Part shown: positions 54,071 to 63,558 of the stretch, piece after piece
Layout of the letters: every line of letters begins with the position of its first letter
How positions within the stretch are numbered: the first letter of the stretch is position 1
DNA from: Sphingobacterium sp. GVS05A
GTDB lineage: Bacteria > Bacteroidota > Bacteroidia > Sphingobacteriales > Sphingobacteriaceae
Direction: 5' to 3'
Assembly: GCF_019969845.1 (NCBI RefSeq)
Contig: NZ_JAHXYR010000001.1
Location: 248,001 to 312,000, forward strand
DNA: 64,000 bases
Program-made: the position numbers and the translations under genes
Notes under the pieces: generated by a model
What the model saw: the letters and a program-made list of their open reading frames with translations, nothing else
Databases searched by the model: none
Told to the model about the DNA's origin: nothing

Positions 54071-54240
54071 AATAACTGAAACTTATCCTACCATAATTAT
54101 GGAAATATGGCTCCATGTAGATGAATATCTTTTTTTAGATCTCCACTTTTTTGATTATGCCTGTTTCAAACATTGGCTTTTTAGATAATAAGATCGTGGT
54201 TTCTCTTGTTTGACCAGAAGTTTTTATCTTGTTTTAAAAT

Positions 54241-54816
54241 ATGGATAGAATGGATAAAATCAAGAATTACTTTGACTCGCTCATTACTATGGAGGCAGAG
54301 GACTGGGATATTTTTTCTTCAATGCTTACCAAGGCAGTTTTTCCGAAAAGATCACTGATTCTGGAAATGGGCAAAACGGAGCGCTATCTATCTTTTATTG
54401 AAAAAGGAATTGTTCGGTTCAATATTCCAAAATTAGATTACGATTTTACATTTGGTTTTGCCTTTGAAAACTCCTTTGTGAGTGCCTATGATTCATTCCT
54501 GACCCAAACTGCATCGTCCTATAATCTTGAAGCGATTACAGATTGTGTCTTATGGCGGATATCTTATGATGATCTGAATACCGTGTATAAAACGACAGAG
54601 GTGGGGAATTTTATCGGACGAAAGGCTATCGAAGATATCTTTTTGAAGAAAATGAAACGTGAATTTACCTTACTCGAAGATTCAGCTAAAACGAGGTATG
54701 TCAATCTCGTGCGGGAACAGCCTGAGTTAATTAAAAATATCCCCCTTAAATACTTGGCATCTTATATTGGGATTAGACCACAATCGCTAAGCAGAATCCG
54801 GAAGGAAATTTATTAA
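54241..54816 (+). CDS. Crp/Fnr-family transcriptional regulator
   Basis: A 191-residue protein with a cNMP-binding beta-roll (about 25-115; KRSLILEMGKTERYLSFIEKG) and a C-terminal winged helix with IPLKYLASYIGIRPQSLSRIRKEI across about 167-190. The PQSLSRIRK helix is the typical Bacteroidota variant of the Crp recognition helix. It lies 54 bp before a DoxX-like gene, which it may control. The ligand is unknown. Confidence 0.9.
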   Translation: MDRMDKIKNYFDSLITMEAEDWDIFSSMLTKAVFPKRSLILEMGKTERYLSFIEKGIVRFNIPKLDYDFTFGFAFENSFVSAYDSFLTQTASSYNLEAITDCVLWRISYDDLNTVYKTTEVGNFIGRKAIEDIFLKKMKREFTLLEDSAKTRYVNLVREQPELIKNIPLKYLASYIGIRPQSLSRIRKEIY

Positions 54817-54870
54817 CAATTGTTCATTGATAGGGAATAGAAAGGCCCATAACTTTGAATAAAAAAGATT

Positions 54871-55320
54871 ATGAAACCACTTTTTGTTTTAATTACAGTA
54901 TTTCTCATCAGCAATTTAGTTATACGACAGTATAAGGGCGATATGGATTACCATTTGGCTGGAAAAATAGCCCTTGCTGCCACATTATTGTTTACCTCCC
55001 TTGGGCACCTCATCTACACAAAAGGCATGGTGTTGATGCTTCCTGATTTTATCCCATTAAAAAAAGAAATGATTTATATGACCGGACTATTGGAGGTCAT
55101 GGGGGCCTTCGGTTTATTTATACCATCTTTAAGTCGTCTTACAGGGATGCTTTTAATTGTCTTTTTTATACTGATACTACCGACAAATATATATGCGAGT
55201 ATGAGGCATCTGAACTATGAAACTGCGACTTTTGATGGAAAAGGCCCAGGCTATCTGTGGTTTAGAATTCCATTTCAACTGTTGCTGATCGGCTGGACTT
55301 ATTATTTTGCGCTACGTTAA
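54871..55320 (+). CDS. DoxX-like four-helix membrane protein
   Basis: A 149-residue protein with four hydrophobic helices at about 3-17, 30-48, 65-88 and 92-110, plus a last one at 130-147. The LLEVMGAFGLFIPSLSRLTGMLL segment (about 72-94) and the histidine-containing ASMRHLNY loop match DoxX/DUF4870-like small membrane proteins of the thiosulfate-quinone oxidoreductase-like clan. Physiological role unknown. It is likely co-transcribed with the Crp/Fnr gene. Confidence 0.75.
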   Translation: MKPLFVLITVFLISNLVIRQYKGDMDYHLAGKIALAATLLFTSLGHLIYTKGMVLMLPDFIPLKKEMIYMTGLLEVMGAFGLFIPSLSRLTGMLLIVFFILILPTNIYASMRHLNYETATFDGKGPGYLWFRIPFQLLLIGWTYYFALR

Positions 55321-55421
55321 TTTGCGCTCCTCTTAACTTAAAGATAGCAATAAGTTAATATTGAAAAGTTTAGTTTTATTTAACAATATTTTATTTTTGC
55401 TAAACATTTAATAGCGAATAA

Positions 55422-56132
55422 ATGAGAGAAGCGATCAAGATGGTGGTATTTGATATGGCAGGTACTACTGTAAATGAGGATAATATAGTTTACAAGACAC
55501 TTCAACAGGTGATAAATCACATTGGTGGTTATCAACTTACGTTGACAGAAGTGTTGGAGCACGGAGCAGGCAAAGAAAAGTTACAGGCCATTAAGACTGT
55601 ACTAAAAAATTGCCTCAATATAGTTGACGATCAATTGGCTGAGCAGATGTTCCAATCATTTTTGCAAGCACTTGAAAACGCCTATGAAGTAGCAGACATT
55701 TATCCGAATTCAAATGCCAATGAACTTTTTGCGATTTTGAAAGAGATGAATATACTTCGGGTATTAAATACGGGATATGATCGCAAAACGGCGGAATCCC
55801 TTTTGAAAAAGCTTAATTGGGTTGTAGGCCAAGATATTGATGCATTGATTACTGCATCCGATGTGCCTAAGAATAGACCTTATCCGGATATGATCGATCT
55901 TGCAAGAGCAAATTTTGCAATAACGGATCCCACAGGTGTGGTGAAAATAGGGGACTCGATTATTGATATAAAGGAGGGTCAGAATGCTGGTTGTGCTTTA
56001 ATCATTGGCATTACGACAGGAGCCCATCATGCTAATCAGCTAAAATCAGCTAATCCGGATTACGTGATTGATGATCTACTTGAAATTGTACCTATTATAG
56101 AAAAATACAATATCCCAAGTCAGGTGGTTTAA
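55422..56132 (+). CDS. Phosphonatase-like HAD hydrolase
   Basis: A 236-residue HAD-superfamily phosphatase. Motif I is VFDMAGTTV, where the Ala after DM is typical of phosphonoacetaldehyde-hydrolase-like members. The motif II region is LRVLNTGYD, motif III KNRPYPDMI, and motif IV KIGDSIIDIKEGQNAGC. It has a C1 helical cap (about 20-95). True phosphonatases carry a cap Lys that forms a Schiff base; its presence here cannot be settled by eye, so the substrate is open. A single gene bounded downstream by a bidirectional terminator. Confidence 0.88.
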   Translation: MREAIKMVVFDMAGTTVNEDNIVYKTLQQVINHIGGYQLTLTEVLEHGAGKEKLQAIKTVLKNCLNIVDDQLAEQMFQSFLQALENAYEVADIYPNSNANELFAILKEMNILRVLNTGYDRKTAESLLKKLNWVVGQDIDALITASDVPKNRPYPDMIDLARANFAITDPTGVVKIGDSIIDIKEGQNAGCALIIGITTGAHHANQLKSANPDYVIDDLLEIVPIIEKYNIPSQVV

Positions 56133-56159
56133 TGAAATTAAGATCGTATAAAATGAAAT

Positions 56160-56199
56160 AAAGCAGAAAGAGACCATCCAATCGGTCTCTTTCTGCTTT
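56160..56199. terminator. Bidirectional terminator between convergent genes
   Basis: A 16-bp perfect stem (56160-56175, 56184-56199) with AAA/TTT ends serves the HAD gene and the minus-strand barrel gene. Confidence 0.9.
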
Positions 56200-56223
56200 A
56201 ATATATCGTTTAAATGCAAGTGT

Positions 56224-58749
56224 CTATTGCATCTGCATACCTTCCATGGAATTTTGATTTTTGTTTTTCTTGAACATGTTCATGTCCATTTTGCCAAAAC
56301 GATAAGATAGGTTCAATTTGACAAGCTGCGGATTGGAGAGACGATAATACTCTTGGTAGAAACCATCACCCGAAGATACTATGGTATTTCCGCGGGTTCT
56401 GAAGATATCGTTTACCGCCAGTGTCACGGAAGCAGCCTGGTTTTTCAAGAAACTCTTCTTGATGGCAAAATCGATTCCATAAAAAGGCTTAATGTACCCT
56501 TGAGAGGAACTTTGAGCCTGATTCATCGGTGGGCCAAAGGTTTGATTTTGTGTAACCGGCATATTTGTTTTTCCTTGATATTCAAATGCGAGCTGAAGGT
56601 TCCAGTTCTTTTTCAAATTGAACGTATTATTCAATTTTCCAAACACGGTCCACATACCTTCCGATGGTGTCTTGTCATCTATTTCAATTTTTGAATTGTA
56701 GAAATTGAGGTCTGCTGTCAGATCCCACCATTTTTTTAAATTATTGGTGTAGGTGAACTCTGCCCCATAGTTCTTGCTGGAATTCGCATTAATGTAAGTG
56801 TTGATGAAATCCATTTTGTTCGTAATGGGATTGAGTTCCTGTGTGAGGTATCTGGTGATCAGGTTCGTGGTATATTTGTAATAAACCGAAGCCAGGAAGG
56901 TCCCTTTACCATGTGTCCGGCTATAAGACAATTCGCCTGACGTTGTAAACTCTGGGACGAGGTCCGGATTACCACGTGTAATATTTAAGCTGTCTGTATA
57001 GTCAACAAATGGAATTAACTGAAAGAAGTTGGGGCGATTCACACGACGGGTGACACTCATCTGTAGCTGATCTTTCTCCGTCAGTTTCTTGCTCAGGAAA
57101 AGTGAAGGAAAGAGACTGACCGGATAGTTGTTGTGGAATTTTTGGTTTGTATTGATTAGTTCACCGTCATAGGTGGAATTCTCGACACGTAAACCAATTT
57201 TATAAGATACCCAATCTTTAAGGTTGCCACCAAGTGAAGCATAAGCCGCATAGACTGTATTCTTATTGTCGTAATTGGCTGACGCAGCACTGATATCTTT
57301 ATATTCATCTTCATCGCGGGCTTTAAGGGTGTTGCTATTCAGGTTTTTGAGCTTGTTGATTTGCGCGCGAACTCCCGTCTCAAGTTTCATCCCATTTTTG
57401 AATGGTTTAACATAATCTGCTTGTACGGTCATAAATTTATTGTCGCCAGATCCAATGTTCTTTTGGATCTGTGAACCAATAATTCCACTGTTATCTAAAT
57501 AATTGGTGGTGTAAGTGCCATTAGATTTGTTTGTTCCACCGAAATAATTGAAGTCAGCGGTCAATTCTTCCCCTTCGGTTTTGAATTTCTGAACAAGGCC
57601 TGCCTGTAAACCCCTTGGTTTGAAACTACGTTCGGATTCTGAAATTCTATTGCTGTTGCCTTGCGATTCCGTCGTTATCATTGTGTTTTCATTGGGACGA
57701 AATTTACCTTCGACAAAGATTCCAGCAACAGATACGGTCGTGCGCGGACTAAGGTCATAGTCTAACCCGAGTCTTCCAAAGCTGATCATTCCCTTGGTTT
57801 TGCCTTCGATATCCTGGTTAACGATAGAGCTAACACCATCAATTGTACTGGACCGATAGCTATCACCTTCGGTATTTGTCCGCATACGCATATTCATTCC
57901 CGTAAGGGATATATTGAATTTGTTTTGACGCAAATTGAGACTTCCCATAAAATTGGTTCCACCGAAGCGATCTGCTCCAAGGGTAACCATACCATTGTAA
58001 CCTGTTTTTTTATTCTTTTTGAGGATAATATTTAAAATTCCGGCCATACTTCCCGAGGCATCGTATTTGGCAGAGGGGTTGGTGATGATTTCAATCTTTT
58101 CGATGACGTCAGCAGGTATTTGGTCTGGCGTTAGTGTTGTCGGTTTGCCATCTACAAAAATTGTCGGAGCGGCATTTCGTAGTTTGACATTCCCATCAAT
58201 ATCAACTTGCACAGAAGGCATATTGCGCATGACATCAATAGCTGTACCACCTGCTGCTACAATATTCTTTTCTACATTATATACCTTTTTGTCGATATCC
58301 ATTTCAAGTAAAGCTTTACGACCAGTGACCGTTACTTCGTCTAGCTTTCGATTATCATTTTCCAATGTAATAGCACCGAGATCTTTATCCAAAACTTTGC
58401 TGTCAGATCCATACTCGACTGCAATATCTTTAGCGGTGTAACCTACTGAGCTTATTTTTAACTTCCATTTGTCTTTGGTGGATAGTGCTGTAAAACTAAA
58501 TTTTCCATTTTCAAGCGAACTCGTGCTTTTGAATAAGATTTCCCGCTCTTTGCCCGTAGACTGATCATGGATCACCCGTAGCAGATTGACAGAAGCCTGT
58601 GCGATTGGTTTGCCCTGAAGGTCTATCAGTTGACCGGAAAGTTTGCCTTCAGCGACAGCGAAATTGCTGGGACGGCCACTGGGAGCTGTTTGGGCATGTG
58701 ATGAGGCAACAGCGGTTGCCAATAAGAGTGCTGCTATAATTTTTTTCAT
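56224..58749 (-). CDS. TonB-dependent-receptor-like outer-membrane beta-barrel protein
   Basis: The frame extends to TTG 58800, but ATG 58749 begins a clear signal peptide (MKKIIAALLLATAVASSHAQ), giving 841 residues. A carboxypeptidase-regulatory-like domain (about 30-130; LIDLQGKPIAQASVNLLRV) and a plug (about 140-240; AAGGTAIDVMRNMPSVQVDI) precede a large barrel of the OMP_b-brl_3 type. The tail NSMEGMQMQ is Met-rich, an oddity that might bind a soft metal. It is downstream of the LytS/LytTR pair on the same strand (125-bp gap) and may be its target. Substrate unknown. Confidence 0.88.
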   Translation of the reverse strand: MKKIIAALLLATAVASSHAQTAPSGRPSNFAVAEGKLSGQLIDLQGKPIAQASVNLLRVIHDQSTGKEREILFKSTSSLENGKFSFTALSTKDKWKLKISSVGYTAKDIAVEYGSDSKVLDKDLGAITLENDNRKLDEVTVTGRKALLEMDIDKKVYNVEKNIVAAGGTAIDVMRNMPSVQVDIDGNVKLRNAAPTIFVDGKPTTLTPDQIPADVIEKIEIITNPSAKYDASGSMAGILNIILKKNKKTGYNGMVTLGADRFGGTNFMGSLNLRQNKFNISLTGMNMRMRTNTEGDSYRSSTIDGVSSIVNQDIEGKTKGMISFGRLGLDYDLSPRTTVSVAGIFVEGKFRPNENTMITTESQGNSNRISESERSFKPRGLQAGLVQKFKTEGEELTADFNYFGGTNKSNGTYTTNYLDNSGIIGSQIQKNIGSGDNKFMTVQADYVKPFKNGMKLETGVRAQINKLKNLNSNTLKARDEDEYKDISAASANYDNKNTVYAAYASLGGNLKDWVSYKIGLRVENSTYDGELINTNQKFHNNYPVSLFPSLFLSKKLTEKDQLQMSVTRRVNRPNFFQLIPFVDYTDSLNITRGNPDLVPEFTTSGELSYSRTHGKGTFLASVYYKYTTNLITRYLTQELNPITNKMDFINTYINANSSKNYGAEFTYTNNLKKWWDLTADLNFYNSKIEIDDKTPSEGMWTVFGKLNNTFNLKKNWNLQLAFEYQGKTNMPVTQNQTFGPPMNQAQSSSQGYIKPFYGIDFAIKKSFLKNQAASVTLAVNDIFRTRGNTIVSSGDGFYQEYYRLSNPQLVKLNLSYRFGKMDMNMFKKNKNQNSMEGMQMQ

Positions 58750-58874
58750 TTTTTCTTTGCTATACGGATCAATAGCCGGTGTTGGACAAATTGACCCCAA
58801 GCAAATTTGTAAATGATTTTTATTCTACACAATTATCTGTAGACCGACGGGCCTAATGTGTAGACGAATGGCCG

Positions 58875-59600
58875 TTATCGAATGCCGTTATCTTTGCTCG
58901 CTGGCCCTTTTGTCTGAAACTGCTCCATATTTTTGACATATTTTTTGCCAATCGGCAGTTCCACTTCAGGTAATGCAAGTTTTGCAACTGTGCAATGTTC
59001 GATCCTATTTTTGTTGACGATAAAGGAATTGTGTATTCGGAGGAAGTTGCCTGTTGGCAACAATTTTTCCATACCACGTAAATTACTTCGGGTTAGCAGT
59101 GGAACTGGCCGGTCAACCAAATAGATTTTTACATAATCTTTTAAACCTTCAATATAACTGATTTCCTGGAGAAAGATTTTGGTTTTTTTATATTCCACAT
59201 GCACGACAATATGGTCTTTTTCAACAACGTGTTTATTGCGTAGTGTCATAATATCTGCTACTTTTCGAATCGCAGCCGTGAGCCGTTCTTTTGAAATAGG
59301 CTTCAAAAGATAGTCTACTGCATTTAATTCAAATCCCTCAACAGCATATTGATGATAGGCTGTTGTGAATATGATTAACGGTGGATCTTCCAGATCCCTG
59401 ACAAATTGTGTTCCTAGTTGTTCCGGCATCTGGATGTCTAGAAAAATGAGATCTACCGAATGGTTCTTCAGGTAGTCAACAACATCTACAGGGGCATGAA
59501 ATTTCTGTAGAATTTCAATTTGGTCAAAACTCAACAGATCGTCCTCCAGCAAATTAAGCGCGAATGGTTCGTCGTCAATGAGTATACATTTAATCTTCAT
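58875..59600 (-). CDS. LytTR-family response regulator
   Basis: A 241-residue protein with a CheY-like receiver (about 1-120; acidic D9-D10, phospho-acceptor D55 in LIFLDIQMPE, K in LLKPISK) and a C-terminal LytTR DNA-binding domain (about 135-230; YIEGLKDYVKIYL, FLRIHNSFIVN). It overlaps the histidine-kinase gene by 11 bp, so the two form a translationally coupled two-component system. Confidence 0.94.
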   Translation of the reverse strand: MKIKCILIDDEPFALNLLEDDLLSFDQIEILQKFHAPVDVVDYLKNHSVDLIFLDIQMPEQLGTQFVRDLEDPPLIIFTTAYHQYAVEGFELNAVDYLLKPISKERLTAAIRKVADIMTLRNKHVVEKDHIVVHVEYKKTKIFLQEISYIEGLKDYVKIYLVDRPVPLLTRSNLRGMEKLLPTGNFLRIHNSFIVNKNRIEHCTVAKLALPEVELPIGKKYVKNMEQFQTKGPASKDNGIR

Positions 59601-60630
59601 CTGTCATTAATCTGAGTGCAACTTCAAAATAGTCGTCTGCTGTCCTTTTGATTTTGAGCTCATGGCGATTGGGATAAAGCAACTGTAATCGTCGTTTCAC
59701 ATTCGTCAATCCGATGCCTTCATTTGGCCGGTGCTCGGTATATTGTAATATTTTATTGACCGATTTAAAAATAAGCCCACCAGGAATATCTACGAATTGA
59801 AACTGTATGTAAGGGTTATTTTTACTATCTACTCCATATTTGAAAGCATTTTCTACAAAATGAATAAATAATAACGGTGGGATCATTCTATTCTTGAGGG
59901 TGCTTTCTATTTTTAGATCAACTTCACCCGCAATGGGAAGCCTTAATGTCTGTAAAGCAATGAAATTACGCATATGATCAATTTCTTTGAAAAGTTCGAC
60001 CTTCGGTCCATCCACTTCATAAAGGATGTAGCGCAGCATTTCGGAGAGCTTGACTATTGTCCCCTCGGAGTCGGGTGACTGTTTGCGGATCAGCCAACGA
60101 ATATTGTTGAGCGTATTGAATAAAAAATGTGGACTGATCTGAAGTTTCAATATAGTCAGTTCGGCAGTTGTCTTTTCTAAGGCAATTTGTTTATTAAGTT
60201 CTTTTTGTCTCGCCTGTTCATTATAAAGAAAGATCATGGACGAGGTGATTATACAAAGTGAGTAGATAATCCCCGGGCCTACAACGAGTCGCACAAATAG
60301 TATGTTCTCCTTTTTGAAATGAGCTAATTCTCCATTGGGATTGAAATAGACGATTGCATAATTGAGCAGGACATAGGCTACAAAGCCTAGCGCGATGAAG
60401 ACGACAAAAAACTTTCGACGGCTAAAGAAATACCGCGGTGCGACAACGTAACAATGCAGATAAAAATTGCTTGCCAGAAAGATGATATTGGCCAGATGGG
60501 ATAGTGCCGAATAGATTTTAAAATCAGCGATTTTATCAGGTTGATAGAGATAAGTAATAAAAGGGAGTAAGAGCAGAATGATCCATATCGCAATATGTAA
60601 ATAGAATTTTCTAAAGAATCTACTGATCAT
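59590..60630 (-). CDS. LytS-type sensor histidine kinase
   Basis: A 346-residue protein with four N-terminal membrane helices (about 10-135) and almost no periplasmic domain. A coiled linker (EQARQKELNKQIALEKTTAEL, about 138-158) precedes the His_kinase domain with ISPHFLFNTLNNIRW; the His is the phospho-acceptor. A HATPase domain includes PPLLFIHFVENAFKYGVD and GIGLTNVKRRLQLLY. CAAAAATA (60670-60677), TATTTTTG on the minus strand, is a candidate -7 element. The signal is unknown; the lack of a sensor domain suggests membrane or envelope cues. Confidence 0.93.
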   Translation of the reverse strand: MISRFFRKFYLHIAIWIILLLLPFITYLYQPDKIADFKIYSALSHLANIIFLASNFYLHCYVVAPRYFFSRRKFFVVFIALGFVAYVLLNYAIVYFNPNGELAHFKKENILFVRLVVGPGIIYSLCIITSSMIFLYNEQARQKELNKQIALEKTTAELTILKLQISPHFLFNTLNNIRWLIRKQSPDSEGTIVKLSEMLRYILYEVDGPKVELFKEIDHMRNFIALQTLRLPIAGEVDLKIESTLKNRMIPPLLFIHFVENAFKYGVDSKNNPYIQFQFVDIPGGLIFKSVNKILQYTEHRPNEGIGLTNVKRRLQLLYPNRHELKIKRTADDYFEVALRLMTDED

Positions 60631-60743
60631 GGGGACGTTCTTAAAGTTGTGCTATTATTGGACTATAGTCAAAAATATAAAAATATTTGTGATACTAGCA
60701 TGGTATCTGTTGAGTGGACTGGTATAAATTTTAATTCAAATTG

Positions 60744-60765
60744 TTTCGTATCGAAATATTTCGAT
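60744..60765. promoter_or_regulatory. Overlapping palindromes, candidate operator
   Basis: ATCGAAATATTTCGAT (60750-60765) is a perfect 16-bp palindrome. Overlapping it, TTTCG TAT CGAAA (60744-60756) forms a second one. Three alternating half-sites lie between the histidine-kinase and aldo/keto reductase promoters. Confidence 0.55.
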
Positions 60766-60776
60766 TAGATTGACCG

Positions 60777-60809
60777 TTGCAATTGCATAGACTCTTCAAA
60801 ATAGTTTTG
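60777..60809 (+). promoter_or_regulatory. Candidate promoter for aldo/keto reductase
   Basis: TAGTTTTG (60802-60809) matches TAnnTTTG exactly; TTG at 60777-60779 or 60783-60785 could be the -33 element (spacers 22 or 16 nt). It lies 27 bp before the GTG start. Confidence 0.45.
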
Positions 60810-60835
60810 TATTTTGCATACCTAAACTTGATAAC

Positions 60836-61825
60836 GTGACATTCAATCCAAACCGATATAATATAATGCCTTACAGGCGATGTGGAAAAAGTGGGATCCA
60901 GCTTCCAGCTATTTCCCTTGGTCTGTGGCAAAATTTTGGTGATATCGATCAGAAAGAAGTGTTTAGGCAGACCCTACGTACGGCTTTTGACAACGGTATC
61001 ACACATTTTGACCTCGCCAATAATTATGGCCCACCTCCCGGTAGTGCGGAGCAAAATTTTGGCGCTATACTGAGCTCAGATTTTGTAGGACATCGGGACG
61101 AACTTTTGTTGTCGACCAAAGCGGGATACACCATGTGGAATGGCCCTTATGGCGATTGGGGAAGCCGTAAATATTTGATGGCAAGCCTTCATCAGAGCTT
61201 AAAACGTCTAAAACTAGACTATATTGATATTTTCTATCATCACAGACCTGACCCGCACACACCACTCGAAGAAACGATGGGTGCATTAAGTGATATTGTA
61301 AGACAGGGGAAAGCCCTCTATGTCGGTTTATCAAACTACCCTGCGGATTTAGCAAAGAAAGCAATTGCTATATTACAGGATCTTAGATGCCCTTGTCTGA
61401 TCCATCAACCGAAGTACTCGATGTTGGTGCGTAACCCAGAGGATGGGCTGTTGGACGTGTTGGATGAAGAGGGGGTGGGTATGATTGCTTTCTCTCCCTT
61501 GGCACAGGGATTACTGACCAATAAATATTTAAAAGGTAATATTCCAACCGAGTCTCGGGCCTCAAAAGAACATTTTTTAAAGAGTACTGCAATTACACCC
61601 GAACTGATAACAAAATTGTCTGCTTTGAACGAAATTGCATTGCAACGCGGACAATCGCTGGCTCAAATGGCAATTGCATGGTTATTGAAAGACGAACGCC
61701 TGACTTCGGTTTTGGTCGGAGCACGAAACAGTGAACAATTAACTGATTCGTTAAAATCGCTCGACAATTTGAGCTTTAGTACTTCGGAACTCAATCAGAT
61801 AGCACATATTCTTGCTACAACTTAA
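60836..61825 (+). CDS. Aldo/keto reductase, YghZ / L-glyceraldehyde 3-phosphate reductase type
   Basis: A 329-residue protein. The GTG start is preferred over ATG 60866 because the preceding FNPNRYNIMPYRRCGKSG is typical of the group's N-terminus. Tetrad motifs are FDLANNYGPPPGSAE, LSTKAGYTMW and IDIFYHHRPDPHTPLEE; a C-terminal cofactor segment is SVLVGARNSEQL. The PPPGSAE and WNGPYGDWGSRKY segments are hallmarks of YghZ-like AKR14 enzymes, which reduce toxic aldehydes such as methylglyoxal or L-glyceraldehyde 3-phosphate. It has its own promoter and a candidate operator upstream. Confidence 0.9.
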   Translation: MTFNPNRYNIMPYRRCGKSGIQLPAISLGLWQNFGDIDQKEVFRQTLRTAFDNGITHFDLANNYGPPPGSAEQNFGAILSSDFVGHRDELLLSTKAGYTMWNGPYGDWGSRKYLMASLHQSLKRLKLDYIDIFYHHRPDPHTPLEETMGALSDIVRQGKALYVGLSNYPADLAKKAIAILQDLRCPCLIHQPKYSMLVRNPEDGLLDVLDEEGVGMIAFSPLAQGLLTNKYLKGNIPTESRASKEHFLKSTAITPELITKLSALNEIALQRGQSLAQMAIAWLLKDERLTSVLVGARNSEQLTDSLKSLDNLSFSTSELNQIAHILATT

Positions 61826-61855
61826 TTTTTTGCTGGATGTTAAATTTCAACGCCT

Positions 61856-62338
61856 ATGTCGGTTTTTAAAGCTAAACTTGAACTAATTGGAATCAATCCC
61901 TTTGTTTTTGTCCCAGATGATGTATTGCATCTACTCTTTGAAGAAGCTGGGGTCAACAAGGGATATATACCTATTAAAGGAACGGTAAATGGGAAAGATT
62001 ACAAAAAGACTTTGTTGCGTTATCAGGGAGCGTGGCGACTGTATATCAATACGGAGATCTTGCCTAATTCACCTAAACGAATTGGTGAAATCTTGGAATT
62101 ATCCGTTGTTTTTGATCCGACGGAGCGAAGCTTGGTTCCGCACCCCGAACTTGAGCAGGCATTGGCAGAAAATGAAGCAGCCAAAACTGTCTTTGACCGT
62201 TTAGCACCATCAAAAAGAAAAGAGATTATCCGCTATATTTCTTTTTTAAAGACCGACGACAGCCGGCGTAAAAATATTGAAAAAGCAATTGGATTTTTGC
62301 TTGGTAACAATCGATTTATTGGGCGCGAAAAACCATGA
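61856..62338 (+). CDS. DUF1905 / YdeI-OmpD-associated protein
   Basis: A 160-residue protein. The N-terminal half (about 1-85; FKAKLELIGINPFVFVPDDVL near residues 4-24) is a DUF1905 beta-barrel-like domain. The C-terminal part (about 95-150; FDRLAPSKRKEIIRYISFLKTDDSRRKNI near 111-139) is the helical YdeI/OmpD-associated domain. Cytosolic, with no signal. Relatives are linked to stress or bacteriocin protection, but the biochemical role is unknown. It lies 30 bp after the AKR and 40 bp before an oxidoreductase, so co-transcription is plausible. Confidence 0.85.
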   Translation: MSVFKAKLELIGINPFVFVPDDVLHLLFEEAGVNKGYIPIKGTVNGKDYKKTLLRYQGAWRLYINTEILPNSPKRIGEILELSVVFDPTERSLVPHPELEQALAENEAAKTVFDRLAPSKRKEIIRYISFLKTDDSRRKNIEKAIGFLLGNNRFIGREKP

Positions 62339-62378
62339 TAAAAAAGATTTATTGGAAGATTAGATCATAAAAAATAGA

Positions 62379-63362
62379 ATGGAAAATACAAAGGTAAGAT
62401 GGGGGATCATTGGCTGCGGTGATGTGACAGAGAAAAAGAGCGGACCGGCATTCAATAAGGTTAAAGATAGTCAATTACTTGCTGTCATGCGCAGAGACGC
62501 CACAAAAGCCGCCGATTATGCTCGGAGACACCAAGTTGCCCATTGGTATTCGAAGGTCGAGGACTTGTTGGACAATCCGGCATTGAATGCGATTTATATT
62601 GCGACTCCACCGTCTTCGCATTATGACTATGTATTGAAGGCGCTAGAAGCCGGAAAGAATGTTTATGTGGAGAAACCTGTTACATTAAATGCGGATGAAG
62701 CCGCATTATTGTTAGAGGCTGTTAGAAAAACAAGTGGCAAGCTCGTCGTTGCGCATTACCGAAGACAATTACCCTTGTTTCTCAAAGTTAAAGAATTGCT
62801 AGAGGCAGGACAGATAGGTGCTATCCGAACCGTTCAACTTCGATTATGGCAGAGCCGGGCACCGGAATTGGTGACTAAAGGTGCAGCAGACTGGCGTACA
62901 GACCCAGCGATATCGGGTGGTGGATATTTTTTTGATCTTGCACCACATCAATTGGATCTAATGCTGTATTTCTTTGGTGCACCTATTTCCTATAATGGAT
63001 TTAGCCAAATTCAGGATGCTGCAAGTGATGTTGCTGATCAAACAACTGGAACCATAGTGTTTGAGAATCAGATCATCTTTAACGGGAGCTGGTGTTTTAA
63101 TGTCCGATCAGAAGATAACATAGATTGCTGTGAAATTGTAGGTAGCCAGGGAAAAATCACCTTTTCGATATTTGGCAATTCCATCCTATTAAGATCCGAT
63201 CAGGGAGAAAAAGAATTCGTATTTGATCATCCTGAGCATATACAATATCCAATGATCGCGAGTACAGTTGCCTTTTTTGAAGGTAATGGGCCAAACCCTG
63301 CTTCGATGGAGGAAGCGCTGACTCTTATGAAAATCATTGATTGTTTTGCTGAAATAAAATAA
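62379..63362 (+). CDS. Gfo/Idh/MocA-family oxidoreductase
   Basis: A 327-residue cytosolic NAD(P)-dependent enzyme. The Rossmann start is WGIIGCGDVTE; ATPPSSHYDYVLKALEAGKNVYVEKPV across about 75-101 carries the EKP motif. A C-terminal alpha/beta domain has GGGYFFDLAPHQLDLM with the conserved D and H of the active site. Members act on sugars, inositols or sugar derivatives. It ends a likely three-gene unit closed by a terminator. No signal peptide, unlike many Bacteroidota relatives. Confidence 0.9.
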   Translation: MENTKVRWGIIGCGDVTEKKSGPAFNKVKDSQLLAVMRRDATKAADYARRHQVAHWYSKVEDLLDNPALNAIYIATPPSSHYDYVLKALEAGKNVYVEKPVTLNADEAALLLEAVRKTSGKLVVAHYRRQLPLFLKVKELLEAGQIGAIRTVQLRLWQSRAPELVTKGAADWRTDPAISGGGYFFDLAPHQLDLMLYFFGAPISYNGFSQIQDAASDVADQTTGTIVFENQIIFNGSWCFNVRSEDNIDCCEIVGSQGKITFSIFGNSILLRSDQGEKEFVFDHPEHIQYPMIASTVAFFEGNGPNPASMEEALTLMKIIDCFAEIK

Positions 63363-63494
63363 GTGACTAGTGGTAGGCTAGCGATAGATTTCAATGTTTA
63401 TTAAGTGTCGATTCCTATGCTATGGTGGGTCGAAAATGAAGCCTAATGGTGGTCAGTATTTAGCCAAAGGACAGTTACAATATTGAATTTTCAA

Positions 63495-63548
63495 CTCTTA
63501 TAACAGAACAATCCTGAAGGAGAGTACTGTTATAGGAGTAATTTTTTT
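63495..63548 (+). terminator. Intrinsic terminator after the Gfo/Idh gene
   Basis: CTCTTATAACAG (63495-63506) pairs with CTGTTATAGGAG (63527-63538), with one G-U and an inner CCT/AGG helix, followed by seven T. Confidence 0.88.
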
Positions 63549-63558
63549 ATGTCTATAT

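Noticed and set aside
54090..54101. CCATAATTATGG palindrome upstream of the Crp/Fnr gene
   Set aside because: Perfect but AT-rich and about 140 bp from the start codon, with no adjacent promoter element; chance is a good explanation.
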